From Arsenicitalea aurantiaca (GTDB lineage: Bacteria; Pseudomonadota; Alphaproteobacteria; Rhizobiales; Devosiaceae): a DNA stretch of 64,000 bases. Of this stretch, positions 33,406 to 41,962 are shown one piece after another. The position numbers were made by a program, and so were the translations under genes. The stretch spans positions 791,994 through 855,993 of the forward strand of contig NZ_RZNJ01000002.1 in NCBI RefSeq assembly GCF_003994485.1. The letters run 5' to 3'. The notes below the pieces were generated by a model, which was not told the DNA's origin, did not search any database, and worked only from the letters and a program-made list of their open reading frames with translations. Every line of letters begins with the position of its first letter. The stretch's first letter is position 1.

Positions 33406-33507
33406 AGATCAGACCTTGCATCGGAGAAGCGGGATGACGCTCGCCGATCCTGCTCCCGAGCGATAAAAAAAGCGTGAAAATCCTGCCGGACGGTACGGTA
33501 CCGGACG

Positions 33508-33840
33508 TTACGCTGCAGTGTCGTCCCTGGCTGCCGAAGGGGCGAGCGTGACCGCAAGGCCATCGATCGCTTCGCTCATCAGGATCTGGCAGGACAGGCG
33601 CGAGGTCTCCCGCACGTCGGGCACCGTATCGAGCATGTCCTCTTCCTCATCGGTGCGCGGAGACAGGCGATCGAGCCATTCCTCGGCGACGAAGACATGG
33701 CAGGTGGCACACGAGCAGGCGCCCCCGCACTCGGCCTTGATGTTGAGGCCCCAGTCGCGGATTACCTCCATCACGCGCCAGCCCTCGAGCCCTTCAAGCT
33801 CGTGTTCGGCACCCATCTGGTCTGTGACGAGGATCTTCAT
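33508..33840 (-). CDS. 2Fe-2S ferredoxin, adrenodoxin type
   Basis: 110 aa with the plant/adrenodoxin cluster motif: Cys in CGGACSCATCHVFV (C-x5-C-x2-C) and the fourth Cys in RLSCQILM. It is a soluble one-electron carrier. The reductase gene lies 20 bp upstream on the same strand, so the two form a short electron-transfer operon. A second paralogous ferredoxin lies at 40804. Likely roles are electron supply to sulfite reductase nearby or to other oxidoreductases, which is inference. Confidence 0.93.
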   Translation of the reverse strand: MKILVTDQMGAEHELEGLEGWRVMEVIRDWGLNIKAECGGACSCATCHVFVAEEWLDRLSPRTDEEEDMLDTVPDVRETSRLSCQILMSEAIDGLAVTLAPSAARDDTAA

Positions 33841-33860
33841 CGGGCTTTTCTCCGCTCCCG

Positions 33861-35018
<1,158 letters not shown>

Positions 35019-35048
35019 TTAATGCTCTTTTGGCCCCGCTGCAATCCC

Positions 35049-36338
35049 CTAGCGCGTCGCAGGCGCGGCGCGGCGGAGGTAGGGACGGGTGCCGAGCGGC
35101 ACTTCGGTCGTTCCGACCGGCTGGTAGAAGATGCTGACCTCGGGCAGCCTGCCCTCGCGCAGCGCCTTGCGCGTCGGCTCGTGCTCGACGACGAAGGCAT
35201 TGAACCCGCACCGCCGCATCAGCGGGATCTGGTCCTGCAGTACGTCGCCCACGGCCCGCAACTCCCCGCCATAGCCGAGTCGTTCCGAGAGCAGCCGGCC
35301 CGTCGAATAGCCGCGCCCGTCGGTGAAAGCGGGAAACCTGACCGCGATCGAAGCAAACCGCGAGAGATCGCCCTCGACGTTTTCGACCTTGTCGCCCGAC
35401 GAGACGAGCAGCCCAAGCGGATGCGGATTGGCGAGGAACGCGTCGCGCGCCGCGAGGAACTCTGGCAGGGGCACGTGCGTGTAGCGCACGGAAGCCGGAT
35501 CGTCCCCCTCCGCCCATGCGCGGAACGGGTCGGCGGTGAAAGCGCCGTCCTTGAACAGCTTCAGCTCTGCGGTGGCGGCCATGGGCTTGGCGATCGCTCC
35601 GTTGAAATCGAAATGGATGCCGCATTCCTTCTTGTTGAGCCCGCGCCAGCGGCCGGCGCGCGGGTCCTCGCCTTCTGCCACGATGCTCGTGCACGGGGCG
35701 CAGCCGATCGATTTGTAGCCTACGGCATAAAGCGGGTGCTCGGGCAGCCCGTGCTCGGCCTTGTAGGCGTTGACGTCGGCATCGGAGAAATAGGCCAGCG
35801 GGTTGATCTTGATCCGATCATCGCTCGTCAGCTCGAAATGGGGCAGCACGCCACGCTCGCGCGTCTGGAAGCGCTTGCGCCCCGTCACCCATCCGCCGAA
35901 CTGCTCGGTAATCGGCTCCAGCGGCTCGGTCTTCCGGATGTGGCAGCAGGAATCGGGGTCGGTCTCCCAGAGCGTCCCGTCGGGATCGAAGCGCGCGAGA
36001 TCGGCCGGATCGGGATGGAGCGCCGTGACGTTGATCAGCCCCAGCTGGCGCTTCAGCGTTTCGACATAAGCCAGCGTCTCGGGAAAATGTTTGCCCGTTT
36101 CGAGGAAGAACACCGGCATGGAGGGATCGACCTGCGCCACGAGGTGCAGCAGCACCGCCGAATCCGCCCCGAACGAGGACACGATGGCGATGTCGCCGGC
36201 CAGCAACTCGGTCGCTGCCTGGCGGAGCACGCCCAGCGCGTCCATCTCATCGAACATGCCGTTGAGCGCCATGATCCCCAGCGCCCGCAACTTGTCCTGC
36301 GCCACTGGCGCGGCGGCGATCTTGGACGCGGCCGTCAT
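35049..36338 (-). CDS. cysH: Phosphoadenylyl/adenylyl-sulfate reductase CysH fused to a DUF934 domain
   Basis: 429 aa, nearly double a normal CysH. Residues about 1-250 are CysH: SSFGADSAVLLHLVAQVD, the PP-loop family core, Cys-Cys in SCCHIRKTEPL, CAPC, and the catalytic ECGIHF near residue 239. The CC plus CxxC cluster set is that of [4Fe-4S] enzymes that usually reduce APS. Residues about 255-425 are DUF934 (FKDGAFTADPFRAWAEGDDP, ELRAVGDVLQDQIPLMRRCG), normally a separate gene next to cysI. The gene follows cysI on the same strand after a gap with a palindromic repeat. Confidence 0.92.
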   Translation of the reverse strand: MTAASKIAAAPVAQDKLRALGIMALNGMFDEMDALGVLRQAATELLAGDIAIVSSFGADSAVLLHLVAQVDPSMPVFFLETGKHFPETLAYVETLKRQLGLINVTALHPDPADLARFDPDGTLWETDPDSCCHIRKTEPLEPITEQFGGWVTGRKRFQTRERGVLPHFELTSDDRIKINPLAYFSDADVNAYKAEHGLPEHPLYAVGYKSIGCAPCTSIVAEGEDPRAGRWRGLNKKECGIHFDFNGAIAKPMAATAELKLFKDGAFTADPFRAWAEGDDPASVRYTHVPLPEFLAARDAFLANPHPLGLLVSSGDKVENVEGDLSRFASIAVRFPAFTDGRGYSTGRLLSERLGYGGELRAVGDVLQDQIPLMRRCGFNAFVVEHEPTRKALREGRLPEVSIFYQPVGTTEVPLGTRPYLRRAAPATR

Positions 36339-36397
36339 CGCCAGCTCCTCGGTCTACGAGTCCAATACGACATGCGATTGGCCCGCACCGTCCCAGA

Positions 36398-36463
36398 TCC
36401 CTCACCCGTCTCGCGCTGCGCGCGATCCACCCTCTCCCACAAGGGGAGACGGAGGGGCACCCC
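36398..36463. repeat. Palindromic intergenic element between cysI and cysH
   Basis: Contains TCTCCC-ACAAG-GGGAGA (36433-36449), preceded by CTCACCCGTCTCGCGCTGCG. Similar short palindromes are widespread between genes in Hyphomicrobiales. It may act as a processing hairpin within the cys operon transcript. Confidence 0.5.
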
Positions 36464-36464
36464 G

Positions 36465-38123
36465 CTAAGTCGTGCCATAGAGCGCCTCCTTGAAGGGCGC
36501 GTCGCCCAGCCGGCGTACGGTGGCGATGAAGGGTTCGTCCGGCGTCTCGCGCCGCCCGAGATAGACGTCGACCAGCCGTTCGATGGCGTCCGGCACCGCG
36601 TCGGCAACGAAGCCCGGCCCGAGGATCTTGCCGACCGAGGCGTGCTCGGTGCCGTCCCCGCCCAGCGTGATCTGGTAGAGCTCGGTGCCTTTCTTCTCGA
36701 CGCCCAGAATGCCGATATGGCCCACATGGTGGTGTCCGCAGGCATTGATGCAGCCCGAAATTTTGATCTTGAGGTCCCCGATCTCGGCCTGCCGCTCGGG
36801 CGCGGCGAATTTGTGCGAGATCGCCTGGGCGATCGGGATCGAGCGGGCATTGGCCAGCGCGCAGAAATCGAGCCCCGGGCAGGCGATCATGTCGGTGATG
36901 AGCCCCGCATTGCCTTCGGCGAGGCCCGCCTCGACCAGCCCGTCATAGACCGCGCGGAGGTCTGCGACCCGCACATGCGGCAGCACGAGGTTCTGCTCGT
37001 GGCTGACGCGCAGCTCGTCGAAGGAATAGCGCTCGGCGAGGTCGGCCACGGCCTCCATCTGCGCGTCGGTCGCATCGCCGGGCGCGCCGCCGATGGGTTT
37101 GAGCGAGATGGTGACGCTCGCATAGCCGGGCCGGTAGTGCGAGAAGATGTTGTTGTCGAGCCAGCGGCCATAGGCGGGATCGAGGATCGTTTCGCGCGCG
37201 ATGTCGATCGGGGTGGCCGGCAGGTCCTCGAAGGAGGGCGGCGCGAAATAGCTGCCGATCCGGTCGAGTTCTTCCTGCGGCAGGGTCAGCACCCCGCCCC
37301 GCACTTCGGAAAATTCCGCCTCGACCTGCGCCTTGATCGTCTCGAGGCCTTCCTCGTGGACGAGGATCTTGATGCGGGCCTTGTACTTGTTGTCGCGTCG
37401 GCCATAGCGGTTGTAGACGCGCAGAATGCTCTCGAGATAGGCGAGCAGATGTTCGTTGGGCACGAAGCCGTTGATCATCTTGCCGATCATCGGGGTGCGC
37501 CCGAGCCCGCCGCCGACCCAGACCTCCCAGCCGACATCGCCGGCCGCATTGGTCGCCGCCTGCAGCCCGATATCGTGGAAGCGGATCGCCGCCCGGTCCG
37601 CCGGCGCGCCGGTGATGGCGATCTTGAACTTGCGCGGCAGGTACGAGAACTCGGGGTGCAGGCTCGACCACTGCCGAATGATCTCGGCCACCGGACGCGG
37701 ATCGATGATCTCGTCGGCCGCGGCGCCGGCAAACTGGTCGGTCGTGACGTTGCGAATGCAATTGCCCGACGTCTGGATGGCGTGCATCTCGACCGAGGCC
37801 AGCTCGGCGAGGATTTCGGGCACGTCTTTTAGGCGCGGCCAGTTGAACTGGATGTTCTGGCGCGTGGTGAAATGTCCGTATCCCCGGTCATAGGTCCGGG
37901 CGATATGGGCGAGCTTGCGCATCTGGCGCCCGCTCAGCGTGCCATAGGGCACCGCCACGCGCAGCATGTAGGCGTGGAGCTGGAGATAGAGGCCGTTCAT
38001 CAGCCGCAGGGGCCGGAACTGGTCCTCGTTGAGCTCGCCCGTCAGCCGCCGGTTCACCTGGTCGGAGAATTGTGCCGTGCGCTCGCGCACGAACGCGGCG
38101 TCGAATTCGTCATATCGATACAT
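36465..38123 (-). CDS. cysI: Sulfite (nitrite/sulfite) reductase hemoprotein CysI
   Basis: 552 aa from the ATG at 38123, which has GAGGA five bases upstream. The siroheme/[4Fe-4S] ligands are in CPGLDFCALAN and KISGCINACGHHHVG. The N-terminal repeat (FRPLRLMNGLYLQLHAYMLR, GYGHFTTRQNIQFNWPRLKD) is the ferredoxin-like nitrite/sulfite reductase half domain. It reduces sulfite to sulfide with six electrons. It overlaps the DUF2849 gene by 14 bp and lies in cysG-DUF2849-cysI-cysH order. A dedicated flavoprotein (CysJ) is absent here; ferredoxin is the likely donor. Confidence 0.94.
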   Translation of the reverse strand: MYRYDEFDAAFVRERTAQFSDQVNRRLTGELNEDQFRPLRLMNGLYLQLHAYMLRVAVPYGTLSGRQMRKLAHIARTYDRGYGHFTTRQNIQFNWPRLKDVPEILAELASVEMHAIQTSGNCIRNVTTDQFAGAAADEIIDPRPVAEIIRQWSSLHPEFSYLPRKFKIAITGAPADRAAIRFHDIGLQAATNAAGDVGWEVWVGGGLGRTPMIGKMINGFVPNEHLLAYLESILRVYNRYGRRDNKYKARIKILVHEEGLETIKAQVEAEFSEVRGGVLTLPQEELDRIGSYFAPPSFEDLPATPIDIARETILDPAYGRWLDNNIFSHYRPGYASVTISLKPIGGAPGDATDAQMEAVADLAERYSFDELRVSHEQNLVLPHVRVADLRAVYDGLVEAGLAEGNAGLITDMIACPGLDFCALANARSIPIAQAISHKFAAPERQAEIGDLKIKISGCINACGHHHVGHIGILGVEKKGTELYQITLGGDGTEHASVGKILGPGFVADAVPDAIERLVDVYLGRRETPDEPFIATVRRLGDAPFKEALYGTT

Positions 38124-38415
38124 GACCGTCCTCACCCAGTTCCTGGCGCGGGAATGCCGGCGCCGTGGGCCCTTCGGCCCGAATGCGTTCGCGGATCCGG
38201 TCGGCGACGACGCGCCCGTCCACCATTTTCACCGTCTCGATCTCGACCCCGACGATCCGGCCCGTCGCCTTGCTCGCCGCGATGGCCGCGTCGCGTGCCT
38301 CAGCCTCGTCCTTGGCAAAGAGCCGTGCCCGGTCGATCTCGGCCACCCAATTGCCGTCCGCGTCGAGATAAACCGCTGCGCCCGACAGCAACTCGTTTCC
38401 AGTCAGGATTTCCAT
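38110..38415 (-). CDS. DUF2849 domain protein of the sulfate-assimilation operon
   Basis: 101 aa from the ATG at 38415 (MEILTGNELLSGAAVYLDAD), one base overlapping the cysG stop (TGATG). The sequence VYLDADGNWVAEIDRARLFA matches DUF2849, a small protein that recurs between cysG and cysI in alphaproteobacteria. No catalytic residues are apparent; a role in assisting sulfite reductase is suggested only by gene order. Confidence 0.88.
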   Translation of the reverse strand: MEILTGNELLSGAAVYLDADGNWVAEIDRARLFAKDEAEARDAAIAASKATGRIVGVEIETVKMVDGRVVADRIRERIRAEGPTAPAFPRQELGEDGHVSI

Positions 38416-39785
38416 CAAGCTACCTGCATGTTCTGCGGCGCGAGCGCCACCGCCTGTTCCCAGTCGCCTGCCGCCACCGCCGGCCCGATCAGGATCACCG
38501 CCGGCCCGTCCGAAAACGCGATTGCGTCGCGCGCCAGTGCGTCGAGCGTTCCGGCATAGAGGCTGCGGTCGGCCCGGCCGGCATTGACCACGATTCCAAC
38601 CGGCATCGTCCCGGCAATTCCGTGAGCGACGAGCCGCGATGCGACATCGCCGGCGATCGACTTGCCCATATAGAGCGCAAGCGTGATCCCCGCCCCCGCT
38701 AGCGCCGCCCAGTGCGCGAGGTCACCATCCTCGGCGCCATGGGCCGTGGCGAACACCACTCCGCTCGAGACCTTGCGCAGCGTGACGGGCGTCGCAGTAT
38801 CGGCAGCAGCGGCCAGCGCCGCGCTCACGCCCGGCACAATGGCATAGCCGATGCCGGCCTTGCGCAGCGCCGCGATTTCCTCGCCGGCGCGTCCGAACAC
38901 CATCGGGTCGCCGCTCTTCAGCCGCGCCACCCGCTTGCCCTCGGCTCCGAGCCGTACGAGCAGCGTATTGATCTGCGCCTGGCTAAACGAATGATGGCCC
39001 TTGGCCTTGCCCACCGAAATGCGCTCGGCATCGCGCCGGCCCATCTCGACCACCGCCGTCGGCACGAGCTGGTCGTGGACAATCACGTCCGCTTCCTGCA
39101 GCAGCCGCTGCGCCCGCAAGGTCAGGAGATCCTCCGCGCCCGGCCCCGCCCCGATGAGCCAGACAATGCCGGCACCCTTGCCGCCATCGGCATGGGCAGC
39201 GAGCAGGGCCTCGGCGCCTGTGCGGTCGATTTCGGGGGTCGTCACCAGCGCTTCGTAGAACCGCCGGCGGGACGCCCCATCCTGAATCAAACTCTCAACG
39301 CTCTTGCGCAAGCTGCCGGCGAGACTCGCGATTTTCCCGAGCCCTGGGGACAGCATCGCCTCGATCCTTGCCCGCACCAGCCGCGCCAGCACCGGCGCTT
39401 CGCCCTCGCTCGAGATCGCGATGGTCAGCGGCGCCCGCTCGACGATGGAGGGGGTGTAGAAATCGCACTGGTCGGGCACGTCGACGACGTTGAGCGGCAC
39501 GCCGGCGCGCCGCGCGAGCTTTTTGGCGCGCTCGCCCTCGACCCCATGGTCAGCGACGAACACCATGGCCGCGTTGAAGAAATCGCACGCACCCACCATC
39601 CGCGCCGCGACGTGGACGCCGAGGCCGGAGAAATCGGCCTCAGGCTCGGGCGACACCACCACCACCTCGGCAGACGTCTTGGCTGCGAGCCGCGCCTTGT
39701 TCAGCGCCTCGTCGCCACCACCAATGATGAGAATGCTCCGCCCCCTGACCTTGAGGCTGAGCGGGAACGTATTGAGTGCGCCCAT
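38415..39785 (-). CDS. cysG: Siroheme synthase CysG (dehydrogenase/ferrochelatase plus uroporphyrinogen methyltransferase)
   Basis: 456 aa from the ATG at 39785 (MGALNTFPLSLKVRGRSILI), with GGAG six bases upstream. The N-terminal NAD-binding half starts ILIIGGGDEALNKARLA and continues with precorrin-2 dehydrogenase features; the C-terminal SUMT half has VWLIGAGPGAEDLLTLRAQR, VARLKSGDPMVFGRAGEEIA and YAIVPGVSAALAAAADT. It makes the siroheme cofactor of CysI. First gene of the operon; the 240-bp gap upstream is shared with a divergent secreted-protein gene. Confidence 0.94.
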   Translation of the reverse strand: MGALNTFPLSLKVRGRSILIIGGGDEALNKARLAAKTSAEVVVVSPEPEADFSGLGVHVAARMVGACDFFNAAMVFVADHGVEGERAKKLARRAGVPLNVVDVPDQCDFYTPSIVERAPLTIAISSEGEAPVLARLVRARIEAMLSPGLGKIASLAGSLRKSVESLIQDGASRRRFYEALVTTPEIDRTGAEALLAAHADGGKGAGIVWLIGAGPGAEDLLTLRAQRLLQEADVIVHDQLVPTAVVEMGRRDAERISVGKAKGHHSFSQAQINTLLVRLGAEGKRVARLKSGDPMVFGRAGEEIAALRKAGIGYAIVPGVSAALAAAADTATPVTLRKVSSGVVFATAHGAEDGDLAHWAALAGAGITLALYMGKSIAGDVASRLVAHGIAGTMPVGIVVNAGRADRSLYAGTLDALARDAIAFSDGPAVILIGPAVAAGDWEQAVALAPQNMQVA

Positions 39786-40024
39786 GATGCTCCATCCGGA
39801 TGGCCGGAACATAGTGCCAGAGGCCGGCTGCGAGCAAGATTATGAAATCCAATCGCTTTTATATTTCTCCGCCCGGCACCCGGTTAGAACGCGCGCGGCG
39901 CAATCCGCGCCCGCAGGCCAAATGTTTGCGCCCCGACCTTCCCTCGCGAAATGCGCCCCCTGTTTCGGGGATGTTTCGACGGGCGGCGTCGCGCTAGCGA
40001 TCCACCATAGCCTGGAGGATCCTC

Positions 40025-40798
40025 ATGCTCGCCCGCGCCCTCGCCTGCCTCCTCTCAGCCGCCCTCGCCGTGCCTGCCATCGCAGAGGACGCACCGCGGA
40101 CGAGCTATCCCGGCGCTCCGGACGGCGAAGCCACTCCGTTCGTCGGCGAATGGGCCGCCTATCGTCCCGGCGGCGAAGACAACACGCTGATTATCTGTCC
40201 GGCCCCGATTACCATGAGGGCGGAGCCGGACGGGACGATCCGCCACGAGATCTACTACGGGGCAGCGACCCGTTACGCACTTTCGGCGGTCGATGGGCGC
40301 ACGCTGCTCTCGGGGGAAAACGAAACCACCGCCGCCGTCTGGATTTCGAAGGACGAGTTCAACGCCCATCCGATCGGCGCCGACGGCGCACCGGTCTGGT
40401 CCGATATTCTCGTCTATCACCGCTGCCCGGTCTATGCGCGCCAGAGCCCGCCCGATGCGCTCAACGGTCACGCCGCGCCCTTTGCCGGAAATTGGACGAT
40501 CTCGACGCCGTCCTCGACGGGAAACCGCCCGGCCATCGTCTCGCGCGCCTGCACGCACCCGGCCGAGATCGCGATTACCAGCGTCGACGCCATTGCCCAT
40601 AGCGCACAAGATGGCAGCGAGCCGGTGCCGATCAAGCTGCGCGCCTTCGAGGGCCGCACGTCCTGGAATTTTTCCGATTCGCCACAGGCCTGGCAGGTCG
40701 TCTGGGAAAATTCGGACCGCTTCCACGCCTTCCTGATCGGCTATGACGGCACCACCGACTGGCGCAGCCCCATGATCTACGAGCGCTGTCCCGCCTGA
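40025..40798 (+). CDS. Exported protein of unknown function built from two tandem repeats
   Basis: 257 aa with a clear signal peptide (LARALACLLSAALAVPAIAE) and GGAGG ribosome-binding site. The mature part is two related units: about residues 34-137 (ATPFVGEWAAYRPG ... IGADGAPVWSDILVYHRCP) and 145-257 (AAPFAGNWTISTPS ... IGYDGTTDWRSPMIYERCP). Each unit has two cysteines, one mid-unit and one in the closing RCP, suggesting one disulfide per repeat in the periplasm. No known domain was recognised. It is divergent from cysG and convergent with the second ferredoxin. Confidence 0.75.
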   Translation: MLARALACLLSAALAVPAIAEDAPRTSYPGAPDGEATPFVGEWAAYRPGGEDNTLIICPAPITMRAEPDGTIRHEIYYGAATRYALSAVDGRTLLSGENETTAAVWISKDEFNAHPIGADGAPVWSDILVYHRCPVYARQSPPDALNGHAAPFAGNWTISTPSSTGNRPAIVSRACTHPAEIAITSVDAIAHSAQDGSEPVPIKLRAFEGRTSWNFSDSPQAWQVVWENSDRFHAFLIGYDGTTDWRSPMIYERCPA

Positions 40799-40803
40799 AC
40801 GGA

Positions 40804-41124
40804 TCAGCCCTGTCGGCTGGGGACGTGCACGACGAGACCGTCGAGGTCCTCGCGGACCTTGATCTGGCAGGAGAGCCGGCTCGTCGGCTTCACGTCGAAG
40901 GCGAAGTCGAGCATGTCCTCTTCCATCATCGAGGGACCGCCCACGGCTTCGGACCAGGCGTCGTCGACATAAACATGGCAGGTGGCGCAGGTGCATGCGC
41001 CGCCGCATTCCGCAATCACCCCCGGCACGCCGTTCATGATGGCGGTTTCCATCACCGTCGAACCGTTCTCGGCTTGCGTGACGTGCTTTTCGCCATTGGC
41101 TTCGATGAAGGTGATCTTGGTCAT
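40804..41124 (-). CDS. Second 2Fe-2S ferredoxin, adrenodoxin type
   Basis: 106 aa from the ATG at 41124 ([20 protein letters not shown]). Cluster ligands are in [14 protein letters not shown] and RLSCQIKV. It is clearly a paralogue of the ferredoxin at 33508, with the same EEDMLD acidic patch. No reductase gene adjoins it. It follows the Hpt-like gene on the minus strand, with about 80 bp between. Confidence 0.93.
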   Translation of the reverse strand: MTKITFIEANGEKHVTQAENGSTVMETAIMNGVPGVIAECGGACTCATCHVYVDDAWSEAVGGPSMMEEDMLDFAFDVKPTSRLSCQIKVREDLDGLVVHVPSRQG

Positions 41125-41207
41125 GACGGCCTTTGCGGGGTCTGTGCGATGGGGCGCATATAGCCCTGCCCTTCCCCGCCTGCAAGCATGGCTGCCCGGC
41201 GCTGCGA

Positions 41208-41615
41208 CTATTCGCCGAGTTCGGCTTCGATCTTGCCCAGGAGAACGGCGATGAAGGCGCGGAGCTCTTCCACGGCCATCTGCAGATCGTCGACGCGCTC
41301 GGGGTTTATGTTGACCCCGGTGGTCAGCTCTTCCTCTGTCTGGGCCGCGAGGCGCGCGAGCGGGAAGGCACCGACGCCCTCCGCCCCGGCCCTCAGCACC
41401 TTGAGATGGGAGAGCACTTCGGCGAGCTCCGCGCTCTGCTCGAGACGCAGAAAAGTGCGCGCGACCAGATCGTCGAACATCCTGAGGACTTCGGCCTGCA
41501 GCCCGCCATCCCCCAGCGTCTGGCGGTCGAGATGGTCGAGGTCGATCGGGCGGGTATGGGCGCTTTCGGAGAGACCCTGGCCCAGATCTACGACCACATT
41601 GCCCCGTGCCATCAC
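41208..41615 (-). CDS. Hpt-like helical-bundle protein lacking the phospho-histidine
   Basis: 135 aa. The leading segment [19 protein letters not shown] and helix [19 protein letters not shown] are those of alphaproteobacterial Hpt proteins. The expected active-site block (HTLKGSARGIGA in relatives) reads [13 protein letters not shown] here, with Lys where the phosphorylated His should be. A His stands two residues earlier (SHLK), so a register shift cannot be excluded. If truly non-phosphorylatable it could bind kinases or receivers as a decoy. It is divergent from the GPR-like gene across a gap with a CtrA box. Confidence 0.75.
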   Translation of the reverse strand: MMARGNVVVDLGQGLSESAHTRPIDLDHLDRQTLGDGGLQAEVLRMFDDLVARTFLRLEQSAELAEVLSHLKVLRAGAEGVGAFPLARLAAQTEEELTTGVNINPERVDDLQMAVEELRAFIAVLLGKIEAELGE

Positions 41616-41962
41616 CGTCCCCGAAAATATGCGCCAAAATTATCCACAGCCAGAAACGGCACACTAGGATGGGCGCGGTGAACGGGAGATTAAGCGGATG
41701 GGGAAAGGCGTTGACGGCCACCATTGAGCCTTGATCCCGCCCCAAAATTAACCTTTGCTTAAGAAAGCGCTCGGTTTGCCTAAAATTGAATGTATATATG
41801 GTGATAACCAGTGCGCGGCGGCATGGGTCGGTCGGTCGGATGCGGGGCTTTTGAATCGCATTTTACCCATATGGACATCAAACCGGGAACCGGTGATGGG
41901 CCACAACAGCTCGATATGCCCCGCCCTGTCGCAATAGTGCCGACGCGAGAGTTGTAAAGAGT
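41616..41962. other. Intergenic regulatory region between Hpt-like and GPR-like genes
   Basis: 347 bp without a supported gene, clearly AT-richer than its flanks. It holds a CtrA box (41748-41762), a TAAAAT hexamer (41781-41786) spaced 16 bases after TTAAGA of the box, a TATATA at 41793 and a GAATC (41853-41857) that would be a GANTC methylation site for CcrM. The layout is that of a CtrA-activated promoter reading into the GPR-like gene, with a leader of about 170 bases. Confidence 0.55.
41748..41762. promoter_or_regulatory. CtrA box upstream of the GPR-like gene
   Basis: A perfect TTAA-N7-TTAA: TTAA (41748-41751), CCTTTGC, TTAA (41759-41762). The second half would overlap a -35 element (TTAAGA) followed 16 bases later by TAAAAT, the typical geometry of CtrA activation. 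Confidence 0.7.
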
